Assembly (NCBI GenBank): GCA_964546935.1
Contig: CAZJLJ010000003.1
Span: 28,413 to 92,412, forward strand
Source of the DNA: JALYTY01 sp964546935
GTDB taxonomy: Bacteria > Vulcanimicrobiota > Vulcanimicrobiia > Vulcanimicrobiales > Vulcanimicrobiaceae
DNA: 64,000 nt
Direction: 5' to 3'
Shown here piece after piece: positions 1 to 7,861 of the stretch. A program made the position numbers and the translations under genes. Under the pieces are notes generated by a model. It did no database searches and was not told the origin of the DNA. It was given only the letters and a program-made list of their open reading frames with translations. Each line of letters begins with the position of its first letter. Position 1 is the first letter of the stretch.

Positions 1-1349
1 CAACTCCGGCAAACACGGCTTCCATGGGCGATCTCGGGTGGTGGCAAGTCTTTAAGGATCCGCAGTTGCAGAAGTTGATTCGGACGGCGGTTGCGCAAAA
101 CCAAGACGTGCAGGTGGCTGCGCAACGCGTGCAGCAGGCGATGGCCGCGCTCACGATCGCTCACGCCGCGGCGTTTCCGCAAATCAACTTGGTATTAACT
201 GCACCGTATCAGCAGACCAACGGTCAGATTTCCGCCGCGACTCCGCGTTCGACGTTCGTTCCTACGGGTCTGCTGACGCTTGCATACGAAGTCGACCTCT
301 TCGGAAAAGTAAGTAGCGCGACAGCGGCGGCTCGCGCCAACGTACTTGCGTCCGAGTTTGCTCGCGAGACGGTGCTTTCCACCGTGGTGACGTCCGCCGC
401 GACCATTTATTTCCAGATTCTGGAACTCGACCAAGAACTTGTAATTTCCCGCAATACGCTGGCAGCGCGAAAGAAAAGTCTTGAACTAGTCACGGCCCGG
501 TATGAGGGTGGTATAGGGACGTTGCAAGACGTACGCCAATCGCAAGAACTTGTAGCACAGGTTGAAGCGGCAATCCCGGTGCTGGAACGTTCGATCGTTC
601 AGTCTGAGAACTCGCTCAGCATCCTCATTGGCGGTTATCCCAACCACGTTCAGCGAGGATTAGGAATAAACGAGCAGGTCGCGCTTCCTGATGTTCCAGC
701 CACCGGATTGCCGTCGTCACTCATCGAACGCCGCCCGGATATCAAACAAGCCGAAGCGGTGCTGATTTCGGCGAACGCACAGATCGGCGAGGCAAGAGCA
801 CTCTTATTCCCGCAGTTCAATATTTCGGCTTCGGCCGCAGTAGCTTCAGTTCAAGCGAACGGTGTGGAAGTGCAGAGTATTCTGCGTAGGCCCGTTAGCA
901 CGACGTTGGGACAGGGCTATATTTCCCTCATTCCGCAAATCGTGCAGCAAATCTTCAACGCCGGAGCAGCGCGTGCGAACGTAAGCGCATCGGAAGCGGG
1001 AAAAGAAGCCGCGACGCTTCAGTACATCCTGACGATCCATCAAGACGTCGGTGACGTCTCTAACGCGCTCGTGGCTTACGATCAAAACCGTAAGGCGGAA
1101 GCTGCGCAAGCACGATATGCTGCGGCGGCGATCGATTCCACGCGGTTGGCGAATCTGCGCTACGATGGCGGCATCACGTCGTACTTAGAGGTGCTCGTGA
1201 GCCAAGTGCAATCGTATGCTGCCGAAATTTCGCTCGTACAGGCCGAGTACGAAGAACGGCAGGCCATCGTCCAACTTTACAAAGCTCTCGGCGGCGGGTG
1301 GCAAAACGAGCCGCAAACCGCACGTGAAAATGCTTCTCCACCCAAATGA
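1..1349 (+). CDS. RND efflux outer-membrane lipoprotein, NodT/OprM family (5' truncated)
   Basis: This is the outer-membrane channel component of a tripartite RND-type efflux pump; it should form a trimeric beta-barrel and periplasmic tunnel. The reading frame is open to the left edge of the window (codons run from base 3), so the signal peptide and lipobox lie outside. The first in-frame ATG at 24 is probably internal, because family members carry a WW..F.DPQL motif after about 40-60 N-terminal residues, and here it comes almost at once (GWWQVFKDPQLQKLI). Two OEP repeats follow, the second from about residue 240 (ERRPDIKQAEAVLISANAQI). The inner-membrane pump and adaptor are presumably upstream. 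The family call is firm; the substrate is unknown. Confidence 0.9.
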   Translation, partial: TPANTASMGDLGWWQVFKDPQLQKLIRTAVAQNQDVQVAAQRVQQAMAALTIAHAAAFPQINLVLTAPYQQTNGQISAATPRSTFVPTGLLTLAYEVDLFGKVSSATAAARANVLASEFARETVLSTVVTSAATIYFQILELDQELVISRNTLAARKKSLELVTARYEGGIGTLQDVRQSQELVAQVEAAIPVLERSIVQSENSLSILIGGYPNHVQRGLGINEQVALPDVPATGLPSSLIERRPDIKQAEAVLISANAQIGEARALLFPQFNISASAAVASVQANGVEVQSILRRPVSTTLGQGYISLIPQIVQQIFNAGAARANVSASEAGKEAATLQYILTIHQDVGDVSNALVAYDQNRKAEAAQARYAAAAIDSTRLANLRYDGGITSYLEVLVSQVQSYAAEISLVQAEYEERQAIVQLYKALGGGWQNEPQTARENASPPK

Positions 1350-1364
1350 AAGGGAAAGACCGAA

Positions 1365-1709
1365 ATGAAAAACGGCGTTTCGACTCTATTACGGCCCGTT
1401 TTCAGTCTGTTGCTGGCAGCGATCGCGTCGGTAGCACTGCTGCAGCCGGCGACTGCGCAAATGCGCGAGCAAATGAAAGAGAAGATCGTGGATGACGTCG
1501 CCGATCAAATGGTATCGCAGATCCAGTCCGACTCTTGCCCGCAGTTCGCGCAGATGATGCAGTCTAAGAAAAGTGGCGGAAGCTCAAAGTCAGGGAAAGC
1601 CAGTGGCATGATGAAAAGCGATCCGGCGATGCGCGAACGCTTCGTAAATAAGGTCGCCGGGCCGCTGCTCAACAAAATGATCGATTGCGACATGTTACCG
1701 AATCATTGA
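1365..1709 (+). CDS. small exported protein of unknown function
   Basis: This 114-residue protein has a clear Sec signal peptide: Lys at position 2, a hydrophobic stretch at about 10-27 and a likely cleavage after the Ala of PATAQ (about residue 31). The mature part is short, Met-, Lys- and Ser-rich, with two Cys (in DSCPQF and IDCDML) that could form a disulfide. It starts 15 bp after the efflux gene, so it is probably the last gene of that operon. No family was recognised. Confidence 0.7.
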   Translation: MKNGVSTLLRPVFSLLLAAIASVALLQPATAQMREQMKEKIVDDVADQMVSQIQSDSCPQFAQMMQSKKSGGSSKSGKASGMMKSDPAMRERFVNKVAGPLLNKMIDCDMLPNH

Positions 1710-1725
1710 GACGAGCGGCTGTTAC

Positions 1726-2163
1726 GTGGAACAACACGCGTTACCTTTGAACCATTTCCTAGCGCGGCTCGCCGTCGCGGCCCTTCTGGGAATAGCAATT
1801 GGCCTCGAACGACATCTCGCCGGAAGATCGGCGGGATTACATACCGCTGGGTTAGTATCGACCGGCGCTGCGCTATTTGCGTCGATAGAGCCCGCGGCCG
1901 GCACCCAGATGAGTTATCGGATTATCGCAAACATCGTAACGGGAGTCGGCTTCCTTGCCGGTGGTGTCATCCTGCGACAAGGCTCGAGTGTAACGGGACT
2001 GAACACGGCCGCGACGATTTGGGCCACCGCTGCAGTCGGGGTTCTTGCGGGAATTGCCCTTTATCGCGAAGCTGCGATTGCGGCGGTTGCGATAACTGCC
2101 ATGAACCTATTCATGACGCAGCTCGACCGTCGCCGAATTCCACGTAAAGAAAACGAGACCTGA
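1726..2163 (+). CDS. MgtC/SapB-family membrane protein
   Basis: This 145-residue polytopic membrane protein starts at GTG. It carries the MgtC/SapB core: LLGIAIGLERHLAGRSAGLHT with the conserved ER and the AG.HT turn, then GVGFLAGGVILRQG and GLNTAATIWATAAVGVLAG. About four transmembrane segments are visible. MgtC proteins are linked to growth at low magnesium and, in pathogens, to modulation of the F-type ATP synthase. The cytoplasmic C-terminal domain of long MgtC proteins is absent, so this is the short SapB-like form. It follows the small exported gene by 16 bp in the same direction. Confidence 0.88.
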   Translation: MEQHALPLNHFLARLAVAALLGIAIGLERHLAGRSAGLHTAGLVSTGAALFASIEPAAGTQMSYRIIANIVTGVGFLAGGVILRQGSSVTGLNTAATIWATAAVGVLAGIALYREAAIAAVAITAMNLFMTQLDRRRIPRKENET

Positions 2164-2165
2164 GA

Positions 2166-3374
2166 CTACGTCGCCAATTCCACCGACGGCGGAATCCAAC
2201 GTCCATCCAAAATCGCATCGCCCGGCCAAAAAATATGCAGCACCACTTCGAACGGCCCTGCGGACGTAGGAAGCCAATGTGATTGAGGCACGTCGGCAGG
2301 CTGAGAACGTTGCATGAAGATTCGGATGTTGCCGTGTGTATCCCATGCCATCTTGCTTCCGCTGAGCCGCAGTGAAGGCTCTGTTCCGACGAACCATGGT
2401 CCCCGTGCGCGTGGTTCATTGCAACGATGGAACGCTAACCGGTAGCGGAACCGGCCGTCGAGCGGATCTCCCGAGGAGTCCACGCCCGTGACAAGTCGAA
2501 TGTAATCTTGAGAGATATCATTGAAGAAGCGAGAACGCACGGCCGCGGCGCGCCGCAAGTAGTCTCGTCCGTAGGGACCCGCAGAAAAGTCTGCCCACCA
2601 GTTCCCTATTCTCATCGAGCTGAGACGGTAAGAGCGAATTCGGGCCCGTGCAGCGCGTACTGCCGGTTCAACGTTCCAAAATTGTTGTGCGGAAGCGAAA
2701 GAACGAATCGGTTCGTTGCTCGAAGCAACTTGCTGGCCCGCCAAGAGAGCGGAAAAGCACGAAAAGAATTGTTCTCCATTCATGCCTTCAACGCGCGAGA
2801 TCAATTGCTCGTAGTCGATCCGGATCGATGGAAGGTTGCGGTTTTCCGCGGATTCCAACCCGATGCCACTGATCGGCGTTATTCGACAATCGGACTGAAA
2901 CTGCAGCGCGTCCTTAAGATCCTTGTTGGTGTAGAAGGCGGTCCGAGCGACGACACGCACCAGGGATGTTGCGGTTTCTATCCGTCCGCTGGTAGCGGGC
3001 GCACTTGTAATCGATGAATTTGGCCGCGCTATTAGGACGTCGAACGCGTCTCCGCCGGTAATTCTTGAACCGGCAGATCCAAGGGCGTTGGAAAAACCGT
3101 CGGTGAACGATATATAATGATAACGGTCCGTCGCGGGAAAACTGACAACCACCGGTTCGCGCGCAACGTCTATCCAAGCTATAAATGAGGCAAGCCGAGC
3201 TTCATTAGCTATGCTTCGATCGAGCTCATCGTCCTGAAGTTCGAGGAATTTATTCCGCCGACTCGAGGCACACGCTTCCGCGATCGTTTCGTTCAAAACG
3301 ATTGGGTATGCATAAATATAAGCATCAGATGCTATCGTATTGAACCTTTTCGAACTATGTCCCGTTTCACGCAT
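2166..3374 (-). CDS. DUF1254/DUF1214 domain protein
   Basis: About 402 residues from the chosen ATG. The N-terminal part (SDAYIYAYPIV, then DVAREPVVVSFPATDRYHYI) matches the DUF1254 pattern, and the C-terminal part (RYRLAFHRCNEPRARGPWFVG) the DUF1214 pattern. This pair is common in soil bacteria and has no firmly established biochemical role. The frame extends upstream to a GTG at 3521, but that extension has no signal peptide and would run across the promoter-like TATAAT at 3501-3506 that serves the divergent regulator gene, so the ATG at 3374 was chosen. It converges with the MgtC-like gene 3 bp away. Confidence 0.75.
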   Translation of the reverse strand: MRETGHSSKRFNTIASDAYIYAYPIVLNETIAEACASSRRNKFLELQDDELDRSIANEARLASFIAWIDVAREPVVVSFPATDRYHYISFTDGFSNALGSAGSRITGGDAFDVLIARPNSSITSAPATSGRIETATSLVRVVARTAFYTNKDLKDALQFQSDCRITPISGIGLESAENRNLPSIRIDYEQLISRVEGMNGEQFFSCFSALLAGQQVASSNEPIRSFASAQQFWNVEPAVRAARARIRSYRLSSMRIGNWWADFSAGPYGRDYLRRAAAVRSRFFNDISQDYIRLVTGVDSSGDPLDGRFRYRLAFHRCNEPRARGPWFVGTEPSLRLSGSKMAWDTHGNIRIFMQRSQPADVPQSHWLPTSAGPFEVVLHIFWPGDAILDGRWIPPSVELAT

Positions 3375-3477
3375 GTTGTGAATAGTCTCGCGTGTGCCGT
3401 AGTAACGTAACACAGGAACAGAAAAAGAGCCGCACGTTATCCTAGAAAACGCCGCGGATTGTCCTAGACCGAGTCTC

Positions 3478-3506
3478 TCGAAATCGAGCCGCCGTTTCGA
3501 TATAAT
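3478..3506 (+). promoter_or_regulatory. predicted sigma70-type promoter of the CarH-like regulator gene
   Basis: A perfect -10 hexamer TATAAT lies at 3501-3506. A weak -35 (TCGAAA, 4 of 6 matches to TTGACA) sits 17 bp upstream at 3478-3483. Transcription would start near 3513, about 50 bp before the regulator's ATG. The leader between them contains CGGGGTGT twice (3528-3535 and 3543-3550), a direct repeat at 15-bp spacing that could be an autoregulatory site. Confidence 0.5.
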
Positions 3507-3562
3507 GAAAGTCCTGGACACGGTTCCCGGGGTGTGAACTCACGGGGTGTAGGTCTTCGTGT

Positions 3563-4477
3563 ATGGCCATTGTTGCTGATAACGACAGGACGTCTGCTAC
3601 ACTGCATATTCAATCCGTCGCACGGCTGACTAATCTCTCTGTCGATACTATTCGTGCTTGGGAAAAGCGCTACGCCGCCGTCGTGCCGTCACGCGCTCCA
3701 GCCGGACAACGCCGTTTTTCGTCCGATGACGTTGCGAGGCTCATTTTACTGAAGCAAGCGGTGGACGCAGGTGAGGCGATCTCTAGCGTCGCTCCTTTGA
3801 GTACATCGACTCTCCGCAGCCTTGTCCAAAACGGGCGGAAGGTAGGCGATGCAGATGACGCCATCATCTCGGATTTGCTACATTCCGTGCGCGTGATGGA
3901 TGCCGGCGAGCTCGCCTCCAAACTGACGCTTGCGGCATTATCACGCTCTGCTATTGAATTCGCCGACGACATCATCGCGCCGTTGATGGTCGAGATCGAG
4001 ACCAACGCAGGGTCATGGACTCAATCGACCACTTATGCTTTGCTCTTGTCGATCTCCATACACTCCGTGTCGTCGATCCTTTTCGAAAAATACCGCGCAT
4101 CGAACTCGCGTCCGTTGATTCTCTTTCTTACACTGCCGGGCGAGAAGCACAGTCTTCCTCCAATGCTCGCCGCGCTCGCCGCCGCCGAGGCCGGATATCG
4201 CATTCTATATGTCGGTACGGAAGTCGCACCGTACCATGTGGAGTCGATGCTAAAGTCTTTGCGAGCTGCAGCATTGGGCATTTATATCGGCGCGCAAAAC
4301 GACGAGACTAATCGACCGCTTCAAGAGCTTCGCAAGCGAATCGAGGTGCCGTTGTTCCTTGGTGCCGCAAGCGCCCGCCGGTACGCAAAGCTTGGTGCAA
4401 CTGAAAGCCTGCGTGACTTTGTCGCCGCTTTGAATCGAACGCCGTTGAACGTGACCGTCGTGAATCGGTTCGAGTGA
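3563..4477 (+). CDS. MerR-family regulator with a B12-binding-like domain (CarH/LitR type)
   Basis: This 304-residue protein has a MerR helix-turn-helix at about 14-65 (LSVDTIRAWEKRY, then the GQRRFSSDDVARL wing). A helical bundle and a Rossmann-like domain follow from about 183, resembling the cobalamin-binding module of CarH/LitR light sensors. The lower-ligand region GEKHSLPP keeps His196 but has Pro where the E/DxHxxG motif has Gly. Trp152 is present, but the Glu-His of the W-x9-EH cap motif is replaced by Leu162-Ser163. The adenosylcobalamin light switch may therefore be altered or lost. It is divergent from the DUF1254 gene and sits 10 bp before the FGE-like gene. Confidence 0.8.
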   Translation: MAIVADNDRTSATLHIQSVARLTNLSVDTIRAWEKRYAAVVPSRAPAGQRRFSSDDVARLILLKQAVDAGEAISSVAPLSTSTLRSLVQNGRKVGDADDAIISDLLHSVRVMDAGELASKLTLAALSRSAIEFADDIIAPLMVEIETNAGSWTQSTTYALLLSISIHSVSSILFEKYRASNSRPLILFLTLPGEKHSLPPMLAALAAAEAGYRILYVGTEVAPYHVESMLKSLRAAALGIYIGAQNDETNRPLQELRKRIEVPLFLGAASARRYAKLGATESLRDFVAALNRTPLNVTVVNRFE

Positions 4478-4487
4478 TAGTACGTCA

Positions 4488-5420
4488 ATGCTTGAAACCG
4501 CGGATTGCATTTACATCGAAGGCGGCGAGTTCGCGATGGGCTCCGAGGATTTTTATCCGGAAGAGGCGCCCATCAGGCGGGTGCGCGTCGATAGCTTCTT
4601 TATCGATCGTTTCCCCGTCACCAACGCCGAGTTCACTCGCTTCGTCGAACACACGCACTACACTACCGTCGCGGAGCGCCCCATCGAGGCGTCGCAATAT
4701 CCCGGTGCAATTCCGGAGTTATGTGTGCCCGGGTCGCTTGTGTTCCGCCGCACCGGCGGTCCGGTGGACCTGCGCGATTGGTCGCAATGGTGGGCATGGA
4801 CCCCCGGCGCCTCATGGCGCCATCCCATCGGTCCCGACTCATCAATCAATGGACTGGACGATCATCCGGTCGTTCACATAGCCTTTGAAGACGCACAGGC
4901 GTACGCCAACTGGGCCGGCAAGGCGTTACCGGACGAGGCGCAATGGGAGTTCGCCGCTCGGGGCGGACTCGAAGGGAAGATTTTCTGTTGGGGTGACGAG
5001 ATGATGCCCGGCGGCCATGTCATGGCGAACACCTGGCAGGGTGAGTTTCCTTGGCAAAATCTGATGCTCGACGGATACGAACGCACGTCGCCCGTTGGAG
5101 CCTTTGCGCCGAACGGATATGGCTTGTACGACATGGCCGGAAACGTGTGGGAGTGGACGCGCGATTGGTATACGGCCACGCCTAGTGCTCCCGAGTCAAA
5201 GCCTTGCTGCGGCAGCCCGAAGGCACGCGGTCCTTCCAGGAAACACAGCTACGATCCGGCCCAGCCAAACGTTCGCATTCCGCGCAAAGTCGTCAAAGGC
5301 GGGTCCCATTTGTGCGCGCCCAATTATTGCTTGCGCTTTCGCCCGGCGGCGCGCTCTCCGCAGATGATCGAGACCTCAATGAGCCACCTCGGCTTTCGTT
5401 GCGTCATGCACGCGACTTAG
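4488..5420 (+). CDS. formylglycine-generating enzyme (SUMF1/FGE family)
   Basis: At 310 residues this has a full FGE-sulfatase domain. It begins with IYIEGGEFAMGSEDFYPEE, continues with FFIDRFPVTNAEFTRF, and has the GNVWEWTRDWY and LGFRCV signatures. The C-terminal segment GGSHLCAPNYCLRFRPAARS carries the CX4C cysteine pair (Cys276 and Cys281) that in true FGEs binds copper and oxidises a sulfatase cysteine to formylglycine. This favours an active FGE over a cysteine-less paralogue such as EgtB- or PvdO-like proteins. No sulfatase is encoded in the window. It lies directly downstream of the CarH-like regulator and is probably cotranscribed with it. Confidence 0.88.
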   Translation: MLETADCIYIEGGEFAMGSEDFYPEEAPIRRVRVDSFFIDRFPVTNAEFTRFVEHTHYTTVAERPIEASQYPGAIPELCVPGSLVFRRTGGPVDLRDWSQWWAWTPGASWRHPIGPDSSINGLDDHPVVHIAFEDAQAYANWAGKALPDEAQWEFAARGGLEGKIFCWGDEMMPGGHVMANTWQGEFPWQNLMLDGYERTSPVGAFAPNGYGLYDMAGNVWEWTRDWYTATPSAPESKPCCGSPKARGPSRKHSYDPAQPNVRIPRKVVKGGSHLCAPNYCLRFRPAARSPQMIETSMSHLGFRCVMHAT

Positions 5421-5421
5421 C

Positions 5422-6000
5422 CTAAGGGAATTGAAGAATGCCGATCGTTATGAGAGCGATCGCTCCAACGGCTTGCGTAACGATCGGCGATGCAATCGGC
5501 GGAAGGCGCCTGAGGGTCCATTGCGGGATGAGCATCGAGGCAACGCTGCATCCCGCAATTCCTAGTGCCGTCGCAACCACCGGTCGATGCGCCAATCCAG
5601 TCGCCAATCCGGCCGCTCCGGCATTGAGCGAAAGGCCGATTGAAAGCGCAAGCGTTTCCATAAACCCCACGGGCGAGCCGGCTCGAATGGGTTTGCTCGC
5701 ATTTCGATGGGTTGCAACGCGCACTTCGCGAAGCAAATCGATCGCGGCCCAAAGACCAATACCTATAAAGATAACGCCGCTTACCGAAGCGGAAATGGAT
5801 TTTGGAACAAAATGCGTGGAAAACACCGCGATTGCCGACCCCGACAGTGAGAAAACGCCGGCAACGCCACCGATAAAGAGATTTCTACCGAATGTTATGC
5901 TGCGTCCCAACAGCGCGTATGCCGTTGCAACGCCAAAATTGTCGACGCTTGAACCGACCGAAACCGCAAGGATAAAAAACAGATTTGCGTCGAGCCACAT
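5422..6000 (-). CDS. MntP/YtaF-like membrane protein
   Basis: From the ATG at 6000 this is a 192-residue, six-helix membrane protein. The N-terminal SVGSSVDNFGVATAYALLG resembles the first repeat (D-N-F-V) of manganese efflux pump MntP and sporulation protein YtaF. A second half around SIGLSLNAGAAGLATGLA has Asn where MntP has Asp. The two-fold internal repeat fits the LysE/MntP fold. A 57-codon upstream extension of the frame is rejected because it is hydrophilic and overlaps the divergent gene at 6070. Ion specificity is not certain, since one acidic metal-ligand position is replaced. Confidence 0.7.
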   Translation of the reverse strand: MWLDANLFFILAVSVGSSVDNFGVATAYALLGRSITFGRNLFIGGVAGVFSLSGSAIAVFSTHFVPKSISASVSGVIFIGIGLWAAIDLLREVRVATHRNASKPIRAGSPVGFMETLALSIGLSLNAGAAGLATGLAHRPVVATALGIAGCSVASMLIPQWTLRRLPPIASPIVTQAVGAIALITIGILQFP

Positions 6001-6069
6001 CTCTGAAAAGTCTGAGGCTGAAGGCCGGATTTTGCCTCCCTTTGTCCAGGACCGTTTTATGGGTGATTT

Positions 6070-6651
6070 ATGATTCGACTCTTCGTATATGCCGTTGCGA
6101 TTAGCGTCGCAACGCCGAAACACCCAACCACGCCTATACAGATTCCTAAAGAAACGCCCGTCGTCGTTCAAACGTACAACGCGATAAATTCAGCGACGTT
6201 CCACACGGGCGAGCGTCTGGCATATACCGTAACGGAAGACGTTATCGTAAACGGTGCGGTCGTCGCAAAGAAAGGTGACATGGCCGAGGGTCTAGTTGAA
6301 AACGCACAACAAGGAAAAGACGTGAAGGCCGGCCGCATCGCTACGGTCGTTGGACCGCTTCACGGTGCGGGAGCTGCGGCAGCAGATAAAGCGGCAAGCA
6401 AACCGGCAAACTTGCAGATTTCGATTAAGGATGTGCACACGTTTTGCGGCGGTGTGATTCATCTCTCGTTCGTGCGCACGGAGTCGCAGAAGCCAAAGCA
6501 TTTCGAACACTCGCAGCCGACCGTCGAGATCGCAAAAGGCCAAAAGTATGTAGCGATGGTTGCCAACGACACTTCAAGCTGCGGATTTGCGACAACGCGA
6601 ACGCCGGCACCGATTCCTGGCGACGCGCTCCCCGCGGATCAGTCTCGGTAA
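6070..6651 (+). CDS. putative exported protein of unknown function
   Basis: This 193-residue protein has a short hydrophobic N-terminus (MIRLFVYAVAISVA) followed by a Pro/Thr-rich linker. The middle reads TGERLAYTVTEDVIVNGAVVAKKGDMAEG. That pattern (a variable to be held, then 'V-V-N-G-x-V-V-x-K-G-x-x-x-x-G') is seen in secreted beta-rich domains that moderate surface or cell-envelope properties, but no named family was recognised. Two Cys (HTFCGG and SSCGFA) may be bridged. Its 3' end abuts the convergent diguanylate cyclase gene with no gap. Confidence 0.6.
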   Translation: MIRLFVYAVAISVATPKHPTTPIQIPKETPVVVQTYNAINSATFHTGERLAYTVTEDVIVNGAVVAKKGDMAEGLVENAQQGKDVKAGRIATVVGPLHGAGAAAADKAASKPANLQISIKDVHTFCGGVIHLSFVRTESQKPKHFEHSQPTVEIAKGQKYVAMVANDTSSCGFATTRTPAPIPGDALPADQSR

Positions 6652-7812
6652 CTAAGCCGTCGCGTCGCCCGTCTGCGCGCGGTTGGCCTCGCTCTTTTTG
6701 CGGTCGAAGAAGCGGTACTGATTCTTGCCTGCTTGTTTCGCTTGATAGAGCGCCTCGTCGGCAGCGAAAAATAGCGTTTGCTGATCCGTTCCGTCGGTTG
6801 GAAACATCGCTATGCCGATAGACGACGCCAGCCCATTGCGACGAAGGGCCGACATGATACGTTCGACGCCTTTATTTGTCTGTTCGCGGTCGCTTTGCGC
6901 CATGATCAGAACGAACTCGTCGCCGGCATAGCGCGCAAGAATATCGCCTTTACGCGCGTTCTTCTTTAAGACTTGTGCGAAACGTTTGAGCGCCAGATCG
7001 CCCAAGCTATGTCCGCCGGAATCATTGATCTTTTTCAGATCATCGAGATCCAGAATGATAAACGCGAAGGGCGTATCGTAGCGCTCCGACGTATGCAGCT
7101 CGCGGTCGAGCATGTCCGTCAGCGCACGACGGTTCGGAATGCCGGTCAGACTATCGGTGTTGGCTAGACGCTGCGTCTCTTCCAGAAGACGGCGCGTTTC
7201 TTCGTATAGACGTGCATTTTCAACCGCGATGGCGGCTTGCGATGCAAAGTCCAATAAAACTCGCAACTGATTCTCGGTGATTTCGTCACCCGGCGGATCG
7301 TCGGCGTAGAGCATGCCGCGTACGACGTCGCGAGCGACCAGCGGTGCTACGCAATAGAAACCGCGAGCGTCTTCAAGCGGCCGGTCGGGATCGTCGGCGT
7401 TTCCGTACGCAAGCTGAAGATCGCCGTGGGCGACGTCGTGCAACGTCGAGTTGGGACGAAAGTCGCGGGGATCGATGCTGTGGATAACATTCCCGTTGAC
7501 GTCGCACTCCAGGCGGCGAATGATGGTCCCGCCGTCGATGGCGTCGAAGAGCACGACGCGTTTGAACTTCAAAGCTTCGACCACGCCGCGCAAGACCATC
7601 GAGAGAATGTCGTTAATGTCTAGCGTCGAGTTAATGGTGGAGAAAACTTGTTGAAGGACGAAGAGTTCTGCATTCTGTTGGGCGTACTCGTCGCGTTCGG
7701 CTTCCAAAATCGCAACACGGCTTCGAAGCCGCTCGAGCTCCTCTTGGAGTTCGGCAGCTTGGAGAGTGCCTGTGGTAGGCCCGCTCGCGTTGGGGGACAG
7801 GTTGGCGCCCAT
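6652..7812 (-). CDS. GAF-GGDEF diguanylate cyclase
   Basis: This 386-residue soluble protein should make cyclic di-GMP from two GTP. A predicted coiled coil (about 18-50) leads into a GAF sensor domain (about 55-205), then a GGDEF domain (about 215-375) starting NTDSLTGIPNRRAL. The active-site loop is AGDEF (296-300), a variant found in active cyclases, and the inhibitory I-site RKGD lies exactly five residues upstream (287-290), so product inhibition is expected. There are no membrane segments. It is divergent from dnaE, with 49 bp between the start codons. Confidence 0.92.
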   Translation of the reverse strand: MGANLSPNASGPTTGTLQAAELQEELERLRSRVAILEAERDEYAQQNAELFVLQQVFSTINSTLDINDILSMVLRGVVEALKFKRVVLFDAIDGGTIIRRLECDVNGNVIHSIDPRDFRPNSTLHDVAHGDLQLAYGNADDPDRPLEDARGFYCVAPLVARDVVRGMLYADDPPGDEITENQLRVLLDFASQAAIAVENARLYEETRRLLEETQRLANTDSLTGIPNRRALTDMLDRELHTSERYDTPFAFIILDLDDLKKINDSGGHSLGDLALKRFAQVLKKNARKGDILARYAGDEFVLIMAQSDREQTNKGVERIMSALRRNGLASSIGIAMFPTDGTDQQTLFFAADEALYQAKQAGKNQYRFFDRKKSEANRAQTGDATA

Positions 7813-7861
7813 CGTTTAAGGTAACGTCTAGCTGCTGTATTTACTTTAGGTCGGCATAATT

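Noticed and set aside
2508..3017. Plus-strand frame inside the DUF1254 gene
   Set aside because: It is a shadow of a well-supported minus-strand protein and has no recognisable domain or ribosome site.
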